This document shows, in pieces, positions 8,232 through 15,476 of a stretch of DNA of 64,000 bases. Made by a program: the position numbers and the translations under genes. The stretch covers positions 1-64,000 of the forward strand of contig JAWLDT010000002.1 of the NCBI GenBank assembly GCA_041686485.1. Reading direction: 5' to 3'. Numbering within the stretch: position 1 is the stretch's first letter; every line of letters starts with the position of its first letter. Origin of the DNA: PUPG01 sp041686485 (GTDB taxonomy: Bacteria > Bacteroidota > Bacteroidia > Bacteroidales > UBA7960). The notes beneath the pieces are model-generated. The model had not been told where the DNA came from and ran no database searches. It saw nothing but the letters and a program-made list of their open reading frames with translations.

Positions 8232-8579
8232 ATGCGTCCTGTTTCCGGCAATAAACTAAAAATCTTTCAATGATCCGGTATACGGGTTTATCAATATACC
8301 GGTGTTTCGGAAGGGGTAATAAGTTGGGATTAGATCATCAAAATGTTGAATATTGCCGAAGACAAACTGGTGATTGATGAGAAAGGGATATACAGCATCG
8401 AAATGTTTCTGATTGCCCGCAGGCTCATGTTTTGGAAGGTTTACCTGCATAAAACCGTAATAGCAGCCGAAAATATGAAGGTAAGTATTTTAAAACGGGC
8501 AAAAGAGCTGGCACTTGCAGGAGAACGACTTTTTGCAACGCACCCTTTGACCAGGTTTTTTCATAAATATTACAGTTAA
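8232..8579 (+). pseudogene. Relic of an HD-domain phosphohydrolase-like gene
   Basis: Two separated pieces of the HD-superfamily protein usually found between porX and lpxD in Bacteroidota remain. The N-terminal piece starts at ATG 8232 (MRPVSGNKLKIF) and, after a one-base shift at 8268, continues NDPVYGFINIP, the family's opening motif, then stops. The second piece (8343-8579) encodes KLVIDEKGIYSIEMFLIARR and KVYLHKTVIAAENM...LKRAKELALAGERLFAT, from the middle of the family. The catalytic HD core between them, by memory roughly 180-200 residues, and the C-terminal part are gone. Function is lost on this evidence. Confidence 0.8.
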
Positions 8580-8804
8580 GAACGATTTTCTCACATTAAT
8601 AGATATTGGCAAAGCCAATGATCAGTTAAATATCAATATTTTATCACAACCAGTCAAAAAATCTTTTTGTGCTATCCTAAGTCATTGATTACAAAAACTT
8701 AAAAGCATATACAGGAACATCTATACCAATAACCAAATAAAATCTTCTTGGCCATCAAACCAAATATTGGTAACTTGCGGCCGTATTACAAAATTGTTAA
8801 CTGA

Positions 8805-9839
8805 ATGGAATTTTCAGCCAAACAAATTGCCGATTTCCTGGGGGGGACATGTGATGGTGATCCGGAAGCAAAGGTGTCACAAATAGCCAAGATTGAAGAA
8901 GCAGGTCCCGGCAGTATTACCTTTTTAGCCAATCCTTCTTATACACCATATATATATAAGACCAACGCCTCTATTGTACTGGTGCGCAACGAATTCCAAC
9001 CGGAAGAGCCCATTAATTGCACACTTATCCGTGTAAAGGATCCTTATGGTGCCCTTGCCCATTTGCTGGAACTCTACCAGAAAAGCCTCCCTGACAAAAC
9101 CGGGATTTCAGAGTTGGCTTTCATTGCTCCTACAGCTAACATTGCAGCTGTTTCTTATATTGGACCTTTTGCTTACATTGGCGAAAACGTGCAAATGGGT
9201 AAAAACGTCAAAATACATCCACACTGTTATCTGGATGACAATGTGAACATTGGCGATGATACTGTCCTGTTCAGTGGCGTGAGGGTTTACGCTAACTCCT
9301 GTGTGGGGAGTAACTGTACGATTCATTCGAATGTAGTCCTGGGTGCCGATGGCTTTGGCTTTGCCCCCCAGACAGATAATAACTACCGGAAAGTAGCTCA
9401 GATAGGTAATGTCGTTATAGAAGACAATGTGGAAATAGGGGCTGGTACAACCATAGACCGTGCTACACTGGGTTCCACGATCATAAAAAAGGGTGTAAAA
9501 CTCGACAACCTGATACAAGTCGGACATAATGTAGTTATAGGTGAGAATACGGTTATCGCTGCCCAGAGCGGCATAGCCGGATCATCCAAGGTTGGCAGAA
9601 ATTGTATGATTGGTGGCCAGGTTGGTATCAGCGGTCATCTTACCATTGGCGATAATGTTAAATTAGCTGCACAAACGGGTGTATCATCCAATATCAAGGA
9701 CGGGCAAATAGTTATGGGATCGCCATCAATGGAAGCTTCTCAATACAAAAAAGCTTTTATCTACTTCAGAAATTTTGAAAAATTGGTCCGGAGGATTGAC
9801 GAGTTGGAGCAGGAAGTGAACAGACTAAAAACAGAATAA
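8805..9839 (+). CDS. lpxD: UDP-3-O-acylglucosamine N-acyltransferase
   Basis: Third step of lipid A synthesis: moves a 3-hydroxyacyl chain from acyl carrier protein to the 2-amino group of UDP-3-O-acylglucosamine. The 344-residue protein has the N-terminal uridine-binding domain (IADFLGGTCDGDPEAKVSQIAKIEEA), a left-handed beta-helix of hexapeptide repeats (about 105-320) and a C-terminal helix. The catalytic His is 241 in NLIQVGHNVVIG. It heads the lpxD-lpxC/fabZ-lpxA cluster with 14- and 12-base gaps. The 225 bases upstream hold no gene; TAACTTG at 8771 is a weak -7 candidate. Confidence 0.95.
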   Translation: MEFSAKQIADFLGGTCDGDPEAKVSQIAKIEEAGPGSITFLANPSYTPYIYKTNASIVLVRNEFQPEEPINCTLIRVKDPYGALAHLLELYQKSLPDKTGISELAFIAPTANIAAVSYIGPFAYIGENVQMGKNVKIHPHCYLDDNVNIGDDTVLFSGVRVYANSCVGSNCTIHSNVVLGADGFGFAPQTDNNYRKVAQIGNVVIEDNVEIGAGTTIDRATLGSTIIKKGVKLDNLIQVGHNVVIGENTVIAAQSGIAGSSKVGRNCMIGGQVGISGHLTIGDNVKLAAQTGVSSNIKDGQIVMGSPSMEASQYKKAFIYFRNFEKLVRRIDELEQEVNRLKTE

Positions 9840-9853
9840 CACAAGATCTGAAT

Positions 9854-11245
9854 ATGAATGAAAAGCAGAGAACGATCAAAAATCCGGTAACCGTTAATGG
9901 GGTTGGCCTGCATACCGGAAAAAATGTTCACCTTGCCATAAAACCTGCGCCTGCAGATTCAGGTATTCGTTTTTTACGTACCGATATCGGGGAAGATGCC
10001 ATTGTTGAGGCAGATGCCAGACTGGTGGTCGAAACGGCAAGAGGCACTACACTGGAAAAGAATGGTATACGTATAGCCACCGTGGAACATGTTTTGGCCG
10101 CCATAACCGGCATGGGAATAGACAATGTGATCATAGAGGTTGATTGCCCTGAGACCCCAATTCTGGATGGCAGCAGCCGCCATTATACCGAAGCTATTGA
10201 GAAAGAAGGTACGGTGGAGCAAAATGTTTTTAAAGATTATTTTGAAGTCAAAGAACCCATACGGATCTATCACGAAGATAAGGATTGTGAGATCATAGCT
10301 CTGCCCGATGACCATTACCGGATTACCTGCCTGATCAATTACGAATCAAAAGTCCTTGGGCATCAGCATGCAAGCATGAACAACATCGGGGAGTTCAGGG
10401 ATGAAATTGCCACCAGCCGGACATTCGTATTTTTGCATGAACTTGAATTCCTCCTTGATCAAAACCTTATCAAAGGCGGAGACCTTAGCAATGCCATCGT
10501 GTTTGTTGACCGTCCGGTAGAACAAAGTGAGCTGGATCGTCTGGCGTCGGTATTAAAAAAACCCAAAGTAGCCGTTAAAGAAGAAGGGATCCTGAACAAT
10601 TTGGAGCTTTCATTCCCTAATGAGCCTGCCAGACACAAGCTGTTGGATATTATAGGAGACCTTACACTGACCGGCAAGCCCATCAAAGGCCACATAATCG
10701 CATACAAGCCCGGCCATGCCTCAAACGTGCGGTTTGCCCAGCAATTGCAAAAACATATCAAACAACAAATTGAGCAGGAACAGATACCTGTTTATGATCC
10801 CGACATCCAGCCCCATTTCGACATCAACGAAATCAAACGGATGTTGCCCCACCGACCCCCTTTCCTGTTGGTCGACAAGATCATTGAGGTAACAGACACC
10901 TCCGTGGTTGCCGTTAAGAATGTCAGCATGAATGAGCCTTTCTTTACAGGACACTTCCCCAACGAGCCCATCATGCCTGGTGTGCTTCAGGTGGAGGCAA
11001 TGGCCCAGGCAGGTGGCATCCTGGTATTATCAACCGTGAAAGATCCGGAAAATTACAATACCTATTTTCTGAAAATAGATAATGTACGATTCAAACAAAA
11101 AGTAGTACCAGGAGATACGCTGGTATTTAAAATGAGCCTGATCACCCCGGTACGTCGAGGCATTTGTCATATGCGGGGAATCGCATATATTGGAAGTAAA
11201 ATAGCCATGGAAGCTGAAATGATGGCTCAAATCAGCAAAAAATAA
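9854..11245 (+). CDS. lpxC-fabZ: Bifunctional LpxC deacetylase / FabZ dehydratase
   Basis: Fusion of two enzymes that compete for 3-hydroxyacyl-ACP. Residues about 1-305 are the zinc deacetylase LpxC: TVNGVGLHTGKNV, the zinc-site His of VEHVLAAITGMGIDN, LDGSS and HKLLDIIGDLTLTG. Residues about 315-463 are the hot-dog dehydratase FabZ: INEIKRMLPHRPPFLLVDKI with its catalytic His, GHFPNEPIMPGVLQVEAMAQ with the catalytic Glu. The fusion is characteristic of Bacteroidota and relatives. It couples committed lipid A synthesis to fatty acid elongation and sits between lpxD and lpxA. Confidence 0.97.
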   Translation: MNEKQRTIKNPVTVNGVGLHTGKNVHLAIKPAPADSGIRFLRTDIGEDAIVEADARLVVETARGTTLEKNGIRIATVEHVLAAITGMGIDNVIIEVDCPETPILDGSSRHYTEAIEKEGTVEQNVFKDYFEVKEPIRIYHEDKDCEIIALPDDHYRITCLINYESKVLGHQHASMNNIGEFRDEIATSRTFVFLHELEFLLDQNLIKGGDLSNAIVFVDRPVEQSELDRLASVLKKPKVAVKEEGILNNLELSFPNEPARHKLLDIIGDLTLTGKPIKGHIIAYKPGHASNVRFAQQLQKHIKQQIEQEQIPVYDPDIQPHFDINEIKRMLPHRPPFLLVDKIIEVTDTSVVAVKNVSMNEPFFTGHFPNEPIMPGVLQVEAMAQAGGILVLSTVKDPENYNTYFLKIDNVRFKQKVVPGDTLVFKMSLITPVRRGICHMRGIAYIGSKIAMEAEMMAQISKK

Positions 11246-11257
11246 CAACCATTCAAA

Positions 11258-12046
11258 ATGAACCAACCATTAGCGTACGTTCACCCGCAGGCAAAAATTG
11301 CAAGAAATGTTGTGATTGAACCATTCGTAACCATCCATAAGAATGTGGAAGTGGGCGAAGGTAGTTGGATCGGCTCCAATGTAACCATCATGGAAGGGGC
11401 TAAAATCGGAAAAAACTGTAAAATATTTCCCGGCGCCGTAATTAGTGCTATTCCCCAGGATCTTAAATTTGATGGCGAAGAGACCACCGTTGAGATCGGC
11501 AATAATACAACCATTCGTGAATTTGTAACGATCAACAGAGGCACGAAAGAAAGTAACATGACCAAAATCGGCGATAATTGTTTATTGATGGCCTATGTTC
11601 ACATCGCTCATGACTGCTTTATTGGCAACAACTGTATCCTGGCTAATGCCGCAAACCTTGCAGGGCATATTAACATGGACGATTTTGCCATTCTGGGCGG
11701 TTTGTCAGCCGTACATCAGTTTGTCAATATCGGCGCACATGTTATGATCTCAGGTGGTTCGCTTGTACGCAAAGATGTCCCGCCGTATACCAAAGCAGCC
11801 AGGGATCCGCTTTCTTTTGTTGGCGTTAACTCTATAGGGATGCGCAGAAGAGGCTTTAGCAGCGAAAAGATTAATGAAATACAGGAAGTCTACCGGGTCA
11901 TCTATCTCAAAAACCTGAATGTCAGTCAGGCATTGACCTATATCGAAACCGAAATGCCGGCAAGTCCCGAGCGGGATGAAGTCCTCAGCTTTGTTAGTAA
12001 GTCCAGGCGTGGGATCATGAAAGGGTATTCATATCAGGAAAGATAA
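11258..12046 (+). CDS. lpxA: UDP-N-acetylglucosamine acyltransferase
   Basis: First step of lipid A synthesis, a reversible O-acylation of UDP-GlcNAc. The 262-residue protein is a hexapeptide-repeat beta-helix (about 1-190) with a C-terminal helical domain. The catalytic His is 118 in VHIAHDCFIG, and GGLSAVHQFVNIGAHVMISGG and KDVPPYTKA follow as in the family. It ends the lpx cluster, 12 bases after lpxC-fabZ. Confidence 0.96.
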   Translation: MNQPLAYVHPQAKIARNVVIEPFVTIHKNVEVGEGSWIGSNVTIMEGAKIGKNCKIFPGAVISAIPQDLKFDGEETTVEIGNNTTIREFVTINRGTKESNMTKIGDNCLLMAYVHIAHDCFIGNNCILANAANLAGHINMDDFAILGGLSAVHQFVNIGAHVMISGGSLVRKDVPPYTKAARDPLSFVGVNSIGMRRRGFSSEKINEIQEVYRVIYLKNLNVSQALTYIETEMPASPERDEVLSFVSKSRRGIMKGYSYQER

Positions 12047-12171
12047 ACACCCGCCTTTTAGGGAAATCACGATCAAACACAGGAAACAGCCAAGTCACGG
12101 AAAACGCTTTTGGGTTTTCGACGTCGCGGGTATATTGTATTCAATTTTTTATAAAACTATGATATTTTTAT

Positions 12172-12179
12172 TAATTTTG
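12172..12179 (+). promoter_or_regulatory. -7 box of efp
   Basis: TAATTTTG fits TAnnTTTG and lies 36 bases before the efp start; a T run (TTTTTT, 12145-12150) is in the -33 position. It gives efp its own promoter although it follows lpxA on the same strand. Confidence 0.55.
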
Positions 12180-12215
12180 TGCCGCCCTAAACAAAACAAT
12201 TGATTAAAAAATCAT

Positions 12216-12779
12216 ATGGCAACAACTGCTGACTTCCGTAACGGACTGTGTCTGGAATTAAATAACGACTTATACACCATTGTTGAGTTTCAACATGTAA
12301 AACCCGGTAAGGGTGGTGCCTTTGTACGTACCAAGCTAAAAAACCTTAAATCCGGAAAAGTCCTCGCTCATACTTTTAATGCCGGTGCAAAGGTAAACGT
12401 AGCCAGGGTGGAAAGACGTCCTCACCAGTTCATATATAAGGATGACCTGGGGTATCATTTTATGCATACCGAAACTTTTGAACAGGTTAGTATTGAAGAA
12501 CATTTGATCAATGCACCCGAGTTGCTCAAAGAAGGCCAGGATGTTGAGATTGTGTATCATGCAGATTCAGAAACACCCTTAAATTGCGAGCTGCCCCCTT
12601 TTGTGGAACTTGAAATCACCTATACCGAACCGGGTATCAAAGGCGACACAGCAACCAATACACTCAAAGCAGCCACCGTTGAAACAGGCGCAACCGTTAA
12701 TGTCCCACTCTTTATCGAAACCGGTGAAAAGATCAAGGTTGACACACGGTCAAAATCCTATGCTGAAAGGGTAAAATAA
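12216..12779 (+). CDS. efp: Elongation factor P
   Basis: Ribosome-bound factor that relieves stalling at consecutive prolines. The 187 residues form the KOW-like domain I and two OB domains. The loop VKPGKGGAFVRTK carries Lys32 at the tip, the position that is modified in Enterobacteria; no modification genes (epmA, epmB, earP) are in the window. GDTATNTLKAATVETGATVNVPLFI is the family signature. It lies 169 bases after lpxA and 7 bases before the LpxD-like gene. Confidence 0.97.
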   Translation: MATTADFRNGLCLELNNDLYTIVEFQHVKPGKGGAFVRTKLKNLKSGKVLAHTFNAGAKVNVARVERRPHQFIYKDDLGYHFMHTETFEQVSIEEHLINAPELLKEGQDVEIVYHADSETPLNCELPPFVELEITYTEPGIKGDTATNTLKAATVETGATVNVPLFIETGEKIKVDTRSKSYAERVK

Positions 12780-12786
12780 CCAGCAC

Positions 12787-13719
12787 ATGCAATTATCCAC
12801 CCCCAAAACCCTGAAAGAAGTTGCCGGTATTATTCAGGCCGAATTCGCCGGCGACCCTGAGATCAATATCCGTGGTATCAATGAAATTCACCGGGTAGAA
12901 GAAGGAGACCTGACATTTGTCGATCATCCTAAATATTACAGAAAAGCGCTAACATCTAAAGCAAAAACCATTATCATCAACCATAAGATGACCAGTCCCA
13001 ACGGGAAAGCCCTCATCTTTTCTGATGATCCGTTCCGCGATTTCGTTTACCTGGCCAACAAGCTACAGCCTTTTGAGAAAGCTGATAACATGATCAGCAA
13101 CACCGCAGAAATCGGGGAAAACACGATACTACAGCCAGGTGTCTTTATCGGTAACAACGTCACCATCGGCGATAACTGTATTATCCATTCCAATGTGTCC
13201 ATTTATGACCACTCCGTCATAGGCAACAATGTGATCATTCACGCAGGCAGTACCATCGGAGCAGATGCCTTCTATTTCAAACGCAGACCCAACCACTACG
13301 ACAAACTTTATTCCTGTGGGAAAGTTGTTATTGAAGACAATGTGGAGATAGGCGCCAATACCACCATCGACAAAGGAGTTTCTGGCAATACTACCATTGG
13401 TAAAGGAACTAAGCTGGATAACCTGATCCAGATCGGGCACGATACCATCATCGGACAAAATTGCCTGTTTGCCGCCCAGGTTGGTATCAGTGGCTGTGTT
13501 GACATTGAAGATGATGTCATCCTATGGGGACAGGTCGGTGTTCAAAAGGACCTCCGTATCGGTAAAGGGGCAGTCGTGCTGGGACAATCGGGAGTTGCTA
13601 AATCCCTTGAAGGTGACAGGGTTTATTTTGGATCGCCTGCACGGGAAGCCAAAGAAAAGATGAAAGAATTATCCCTGATAAAAAAACTTCCATCCATTAT
13701 TAAAAAGCTGGAGCAATAA
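12787..13719 (+). CDS. LpxD-like N-acyltransferase paralogue
   Basis: A second LpxD-family protein of 310 residues. It keeps the N-terminal domain (LKEVAGIIQAEFAGDPEINIRGINEIHRVEEGDLTF region), the hexapeptide beta-helix and the catalytic His (218, in NLIQIGHDTIIG), but differs throughout from the lpxD product at 8.8 kb and is 34 residues shorter, with a truncated C-terminal helix. It follows efp by 7 bases, so it is co-transcribed with it. It may acylate another UDP-amino sugar or give an alternative lipid A chain; the substrate is not known. Confidence 0.85.
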   Translation: MQLSTPKTLKEVAGIIQAEFAGDPEINIRGINEIHRVEEGDLTFVDHPKYYRKALTSKAKTIIINHKMTSPNGKALIFSDDPFRDFVYLANKLQPFEKADNMISNTAEIGENTILQPGVFIGNNVTIGDNCIIHSNVSIYDHSVIGNNVIIHAGSTIGADAFYFKRRPNHYDKLYSCGKVVIEDNVEIGANTTIDKGVSGNTTIGKGTKLDNLIQIGHDTIIGQNCLFAAQVGISGCVDIEDDVILWGQVGVQKDLRIGKGAVVLGQSGVAKSLEGDRVYFGSPAREAKEKMKELSLIKKLPSIIKKLEQ

Positions 13720-13792
13720 TCCGTCTTCCCCCGTCTTAACTGCTCTTCTCTAATCTATCTGATGTTTAAAACCCTGTTGTTGTTTCGCTGTC

Positions 13793-13975
13793 AATTGTTC
13801 AGTGAACGAGGAACAGTGAACGGTGAAAGTAGCTGGAAGCTCGAAGCTGGAAGCTGGAAGGAAGAAAGAAGAAAAAAGCTGGAAGCTCGAAGCTGGAAGC
13901 TGGAAGGAAGAAAGAAGAAAAAAGCTGGAAGCTCGAAGCTGGAAGCTGGAAGGAAGAAATCAGAAGGTAGACGAT
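13793..13975 (+). repeat. Heptamer-built intergenic repeat tract, locus 2
   Basis: GTGAAC-type heptamers (13802-13826) lead into three tandem 46-bp units beginning at 13831, 13877 and 13923. Each has the same four heptamers as locus 1 (AGCTGGA, AGCTCGA, AGCTGGA, AGCTGGA) but an 18-bp purine spacer instead of 15. The last unit is cut short. No gene is seen between 13720 and 14283. Confidence 0.88.
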
Positions 13976-14055
13976 ATAAATGATTAAGAAGGCTCAAGGT
14001 TGAATACGAGTTTCTTCCTGATAACCCTGAGACTTCTCCACCTTTTGACCTTTCC

Positions 14056-14120
14056 ACATTCCGACATTCCAACATTTCGATATTTCTTCCAGCTATTTTG
14101 ATATTTCTTCCAGCTATTTT
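14056..14120. repeat. Octamer run and 21-bp direct duplication
   Basis: Three octamers (ACATTCCG, ACATTCCA, ACATTTCG, 14056-14079) run into a perfect tandem duplication of 21 bp (14079-14099 and 14100-14120). It lies in the 564-bp gene-free stretch before the hcp group. Confidence 0.75.
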
Positions 14121-14217
14121 GATCAACATAACAACAGGTAATCTTGCCATAAATTGTTGACTACAGCCCATCAGGTGAATCACTTACACATTATTTAGGA
14201 AATTTAATACCTTTTTG

Positions 14218-14249
14218 TTTGTTAATTCCGAAAGGTGTTAGTATATTTG
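14218..14249 (+). promoter_or_regulatory. Promoter of the ferredoxin-hcp group
   Basis: TTTG (14218-14221), 20 bases, TATATTTG (14242-14249): an exact Bacteroidota promoter. Transcription should begin near 14256. Confidence 0.75.
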
Positions 14250-14255
14250 CGCATT

Positions 14256-14265
14256 AAGGTACCTT
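14256..14265. promoter_or_regulatory. Palindrome at the predicted transcription start
   Basis: AAGGTACCTT is a perfect 10-bp palindrome seven bases after the -7 box. Its place over the start point suits a repressor site for the hcp group. This is inference from position only. Confidence 0.35.
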
Positions 14266-14283
14266 TATTATTGTTTAGAAATT

Positions 14284-14382
14284 ATGAGTAAAGTTTTCAA
14301 TATAATAGACGCGGCACCAATAGCCCTGCACAGCACGGCAGTTATCGCCGGAAGCAATCAGAAACCTGAAAAACGCGCGTAA
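14284..14382 (+). CDS. Possible 32-aa leader peptide
   Basis: A short reading frame, 28 bases after the predicted transcription start, encodes MSKVFNIIDAAPIALHSTAV and 12 more residues, ending at TAA 14380-14382, 23 bases before the ferredoxin gene. Composition looks protein-like (Ala/Ile-rich core, basic end) but no Shine-Dalgarno or known family is seen. It could be a translated leader or a chance frame. Confidence 0.35.
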   Translation: MSKVFNIIDAAPIALHSTAVIAGSNQKPEKRA

Positions 14383-14405
14383 TAATTAAAAAATGAAACA
14401 TAACA

Positions 14406-15353
14406 ATGAAAAGAACGATCATAAACATAGATGAGGAGCTCTGCAACGGATGTGGCATCTGTGTAGAGGGCTGCCATGAAGGGGCTTTACAGATGGTTGA
14501 TGGGAAAGCACGGATGATCAGTGACCTGTACTGCGACGGTCTGGGGGCTTGTATACCCGATTGTCCGGTAGGGGCCATTTCGCTGGAAAAACGGGAAGCT
14601 GAGCCTTATGATGAGATAAAAGTGATGGAACGCATCGCACCAAAAGGGGAGGCCACGGTCCGGGCACACCTGAACCACCTGATCGACCACAACCAACATA
14701 CCTATGTCCGGGAAGGGATTGATTACATCAACAAACACAATATCCCGGTAGATATATCCAAACTAAAACAAACTTCGAACCAGGAGCATATGCAAGATCA
14801 AAAAAGCAAAGCGAATAAAAAACCAGCAGAAAGAGCTACAAACGGTGCAGGTGGAAACGGGCACCAACATGGGGGCGGCTGTCCGGGATCAAAAATGGTA
14901 TCGTTTGATGCGGAGCCCGGCTCCATTGCCACTGCCACTGCTCCTGCGGAAACATCCGGAGCAGACCAGCCATCAGCCCTTCGTCAGTGGCCTGTACAAC
15001 TGCACCTTGTTAGCCCGCAAGCGCCCTATTTTCAAAATGCCGACGTCTTACTGGCTGCCGACTGTGTTGCATTCTCTATGGGAGATTTCCATTCGAAGCA
15101 TCTAAAAGGCAAAGGCCTGGCCATAGCCTGTCCCAAACTGGATCAGGGGACAGATATATACCTGGAAAAGCTGACTGCTATGATCAACGATGCCCATATC
15201 AATACCCTGACGGTGATGATGATGGAAGTACCCTGTTGCGGGGGCTTGCTCCGGCTTGCGAAAAAAGCCGCTGAACAGGCTGACCGGAAGGTGCCTGTTA
15301 AAGCGATCAAAATTGGTGTGCAGGGAAATGTCATTAATGAGGAATGGGTATAA
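14406..15353 (+). CDS. Ferredoxin-domain protein linked to Hcp
   Basis: Probable electron carrier for the hybrid cluster protein. Residues 13-23 hold a complete CxxCxxCxxxC motif; the second motif (residues 43-53) reads CDGLGACIPDCP, so Leu46 replaces the second Cys. CDGLGAC is, from memory, usual in this family and may mark a cluster with three Cys ligands. A Gly/His linker (about 150-165) leads to a C-terminal domain with ACPKLDQG and MEVPCCGG, three further cysteines. Length is 315. It precedes hcp by 123 bases on the same strand, the gene pair seen in many anaerobes. Confidence 0.82.
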   Translation: MKRTIINIDEELCNGCGICVEGCHEGALQMVDGKARMISDLYCDGLGACIPDCPVGAISLEKREAEPYDEIKVMERIAPKGEATVRAHLNHLIDHNQHTYVREGIDYINKHNIPVDISKLKQTSNQEHMQDQKSKANKKPAERATNGAGGNGHQHGGGCPGSKMVSFDAEPGSIATATAPAETSGADQPSALRQWPVQLHLVSPQAPYFQNADVLLAADCVAFSMGDFHSKHLKGKGLAIACPKLDQGTDIYLEKLTAMINDAHINTLTVMMMEVPCCGGLLRLAKKAAEQADRKVPVKAIKIGVQGNVINEEWV

Positions 15354-15371
15354 CCGAATAACAAGAAACAC

Positions 15372-15388
15372 CTGCCGGATCCCGGCAG
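15372..15388 (+). other. Intercistronic hairpin between ferredoxin gene and hcp
   Basis: A 7-bp perfect stem CTGCCGG/CCGGCAG around ATC, 19 bases after the ferredoxin stop. No T run follows, so it is more likely an RNA stability element than a terminator. Confidence 0.4.
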
Positions 15389-15476
15389 TCAGACACAATA
15401 AAACTATCGTGGCCACAAAGGGTCACGCCATACATAAGAACAACCGTTTATTAGTAACCAAAAAAGGAGGATCACT

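Noticed and set aside
8343..8579. The 78-codon frame as a genuine small protein
   Set aside because: It matches the middle of a much larger HD-domain family and begins and ends inside it; the family's N-terminal motif lies out of frame just upstream.
8805..13719. The two LpxD-like genes as an assembly duplication
   Set aside because: They differ in length and in most residues outside the catalytic motif, so they are old paralogues.
13831..13958. Regular 46-bp repeats that might suggest a CRISPR array
   Set aside because: The whole unit repeats, with no unique spacers, the units are direct tandems of low-complexity heptamers, and there are no cas genes nearby.
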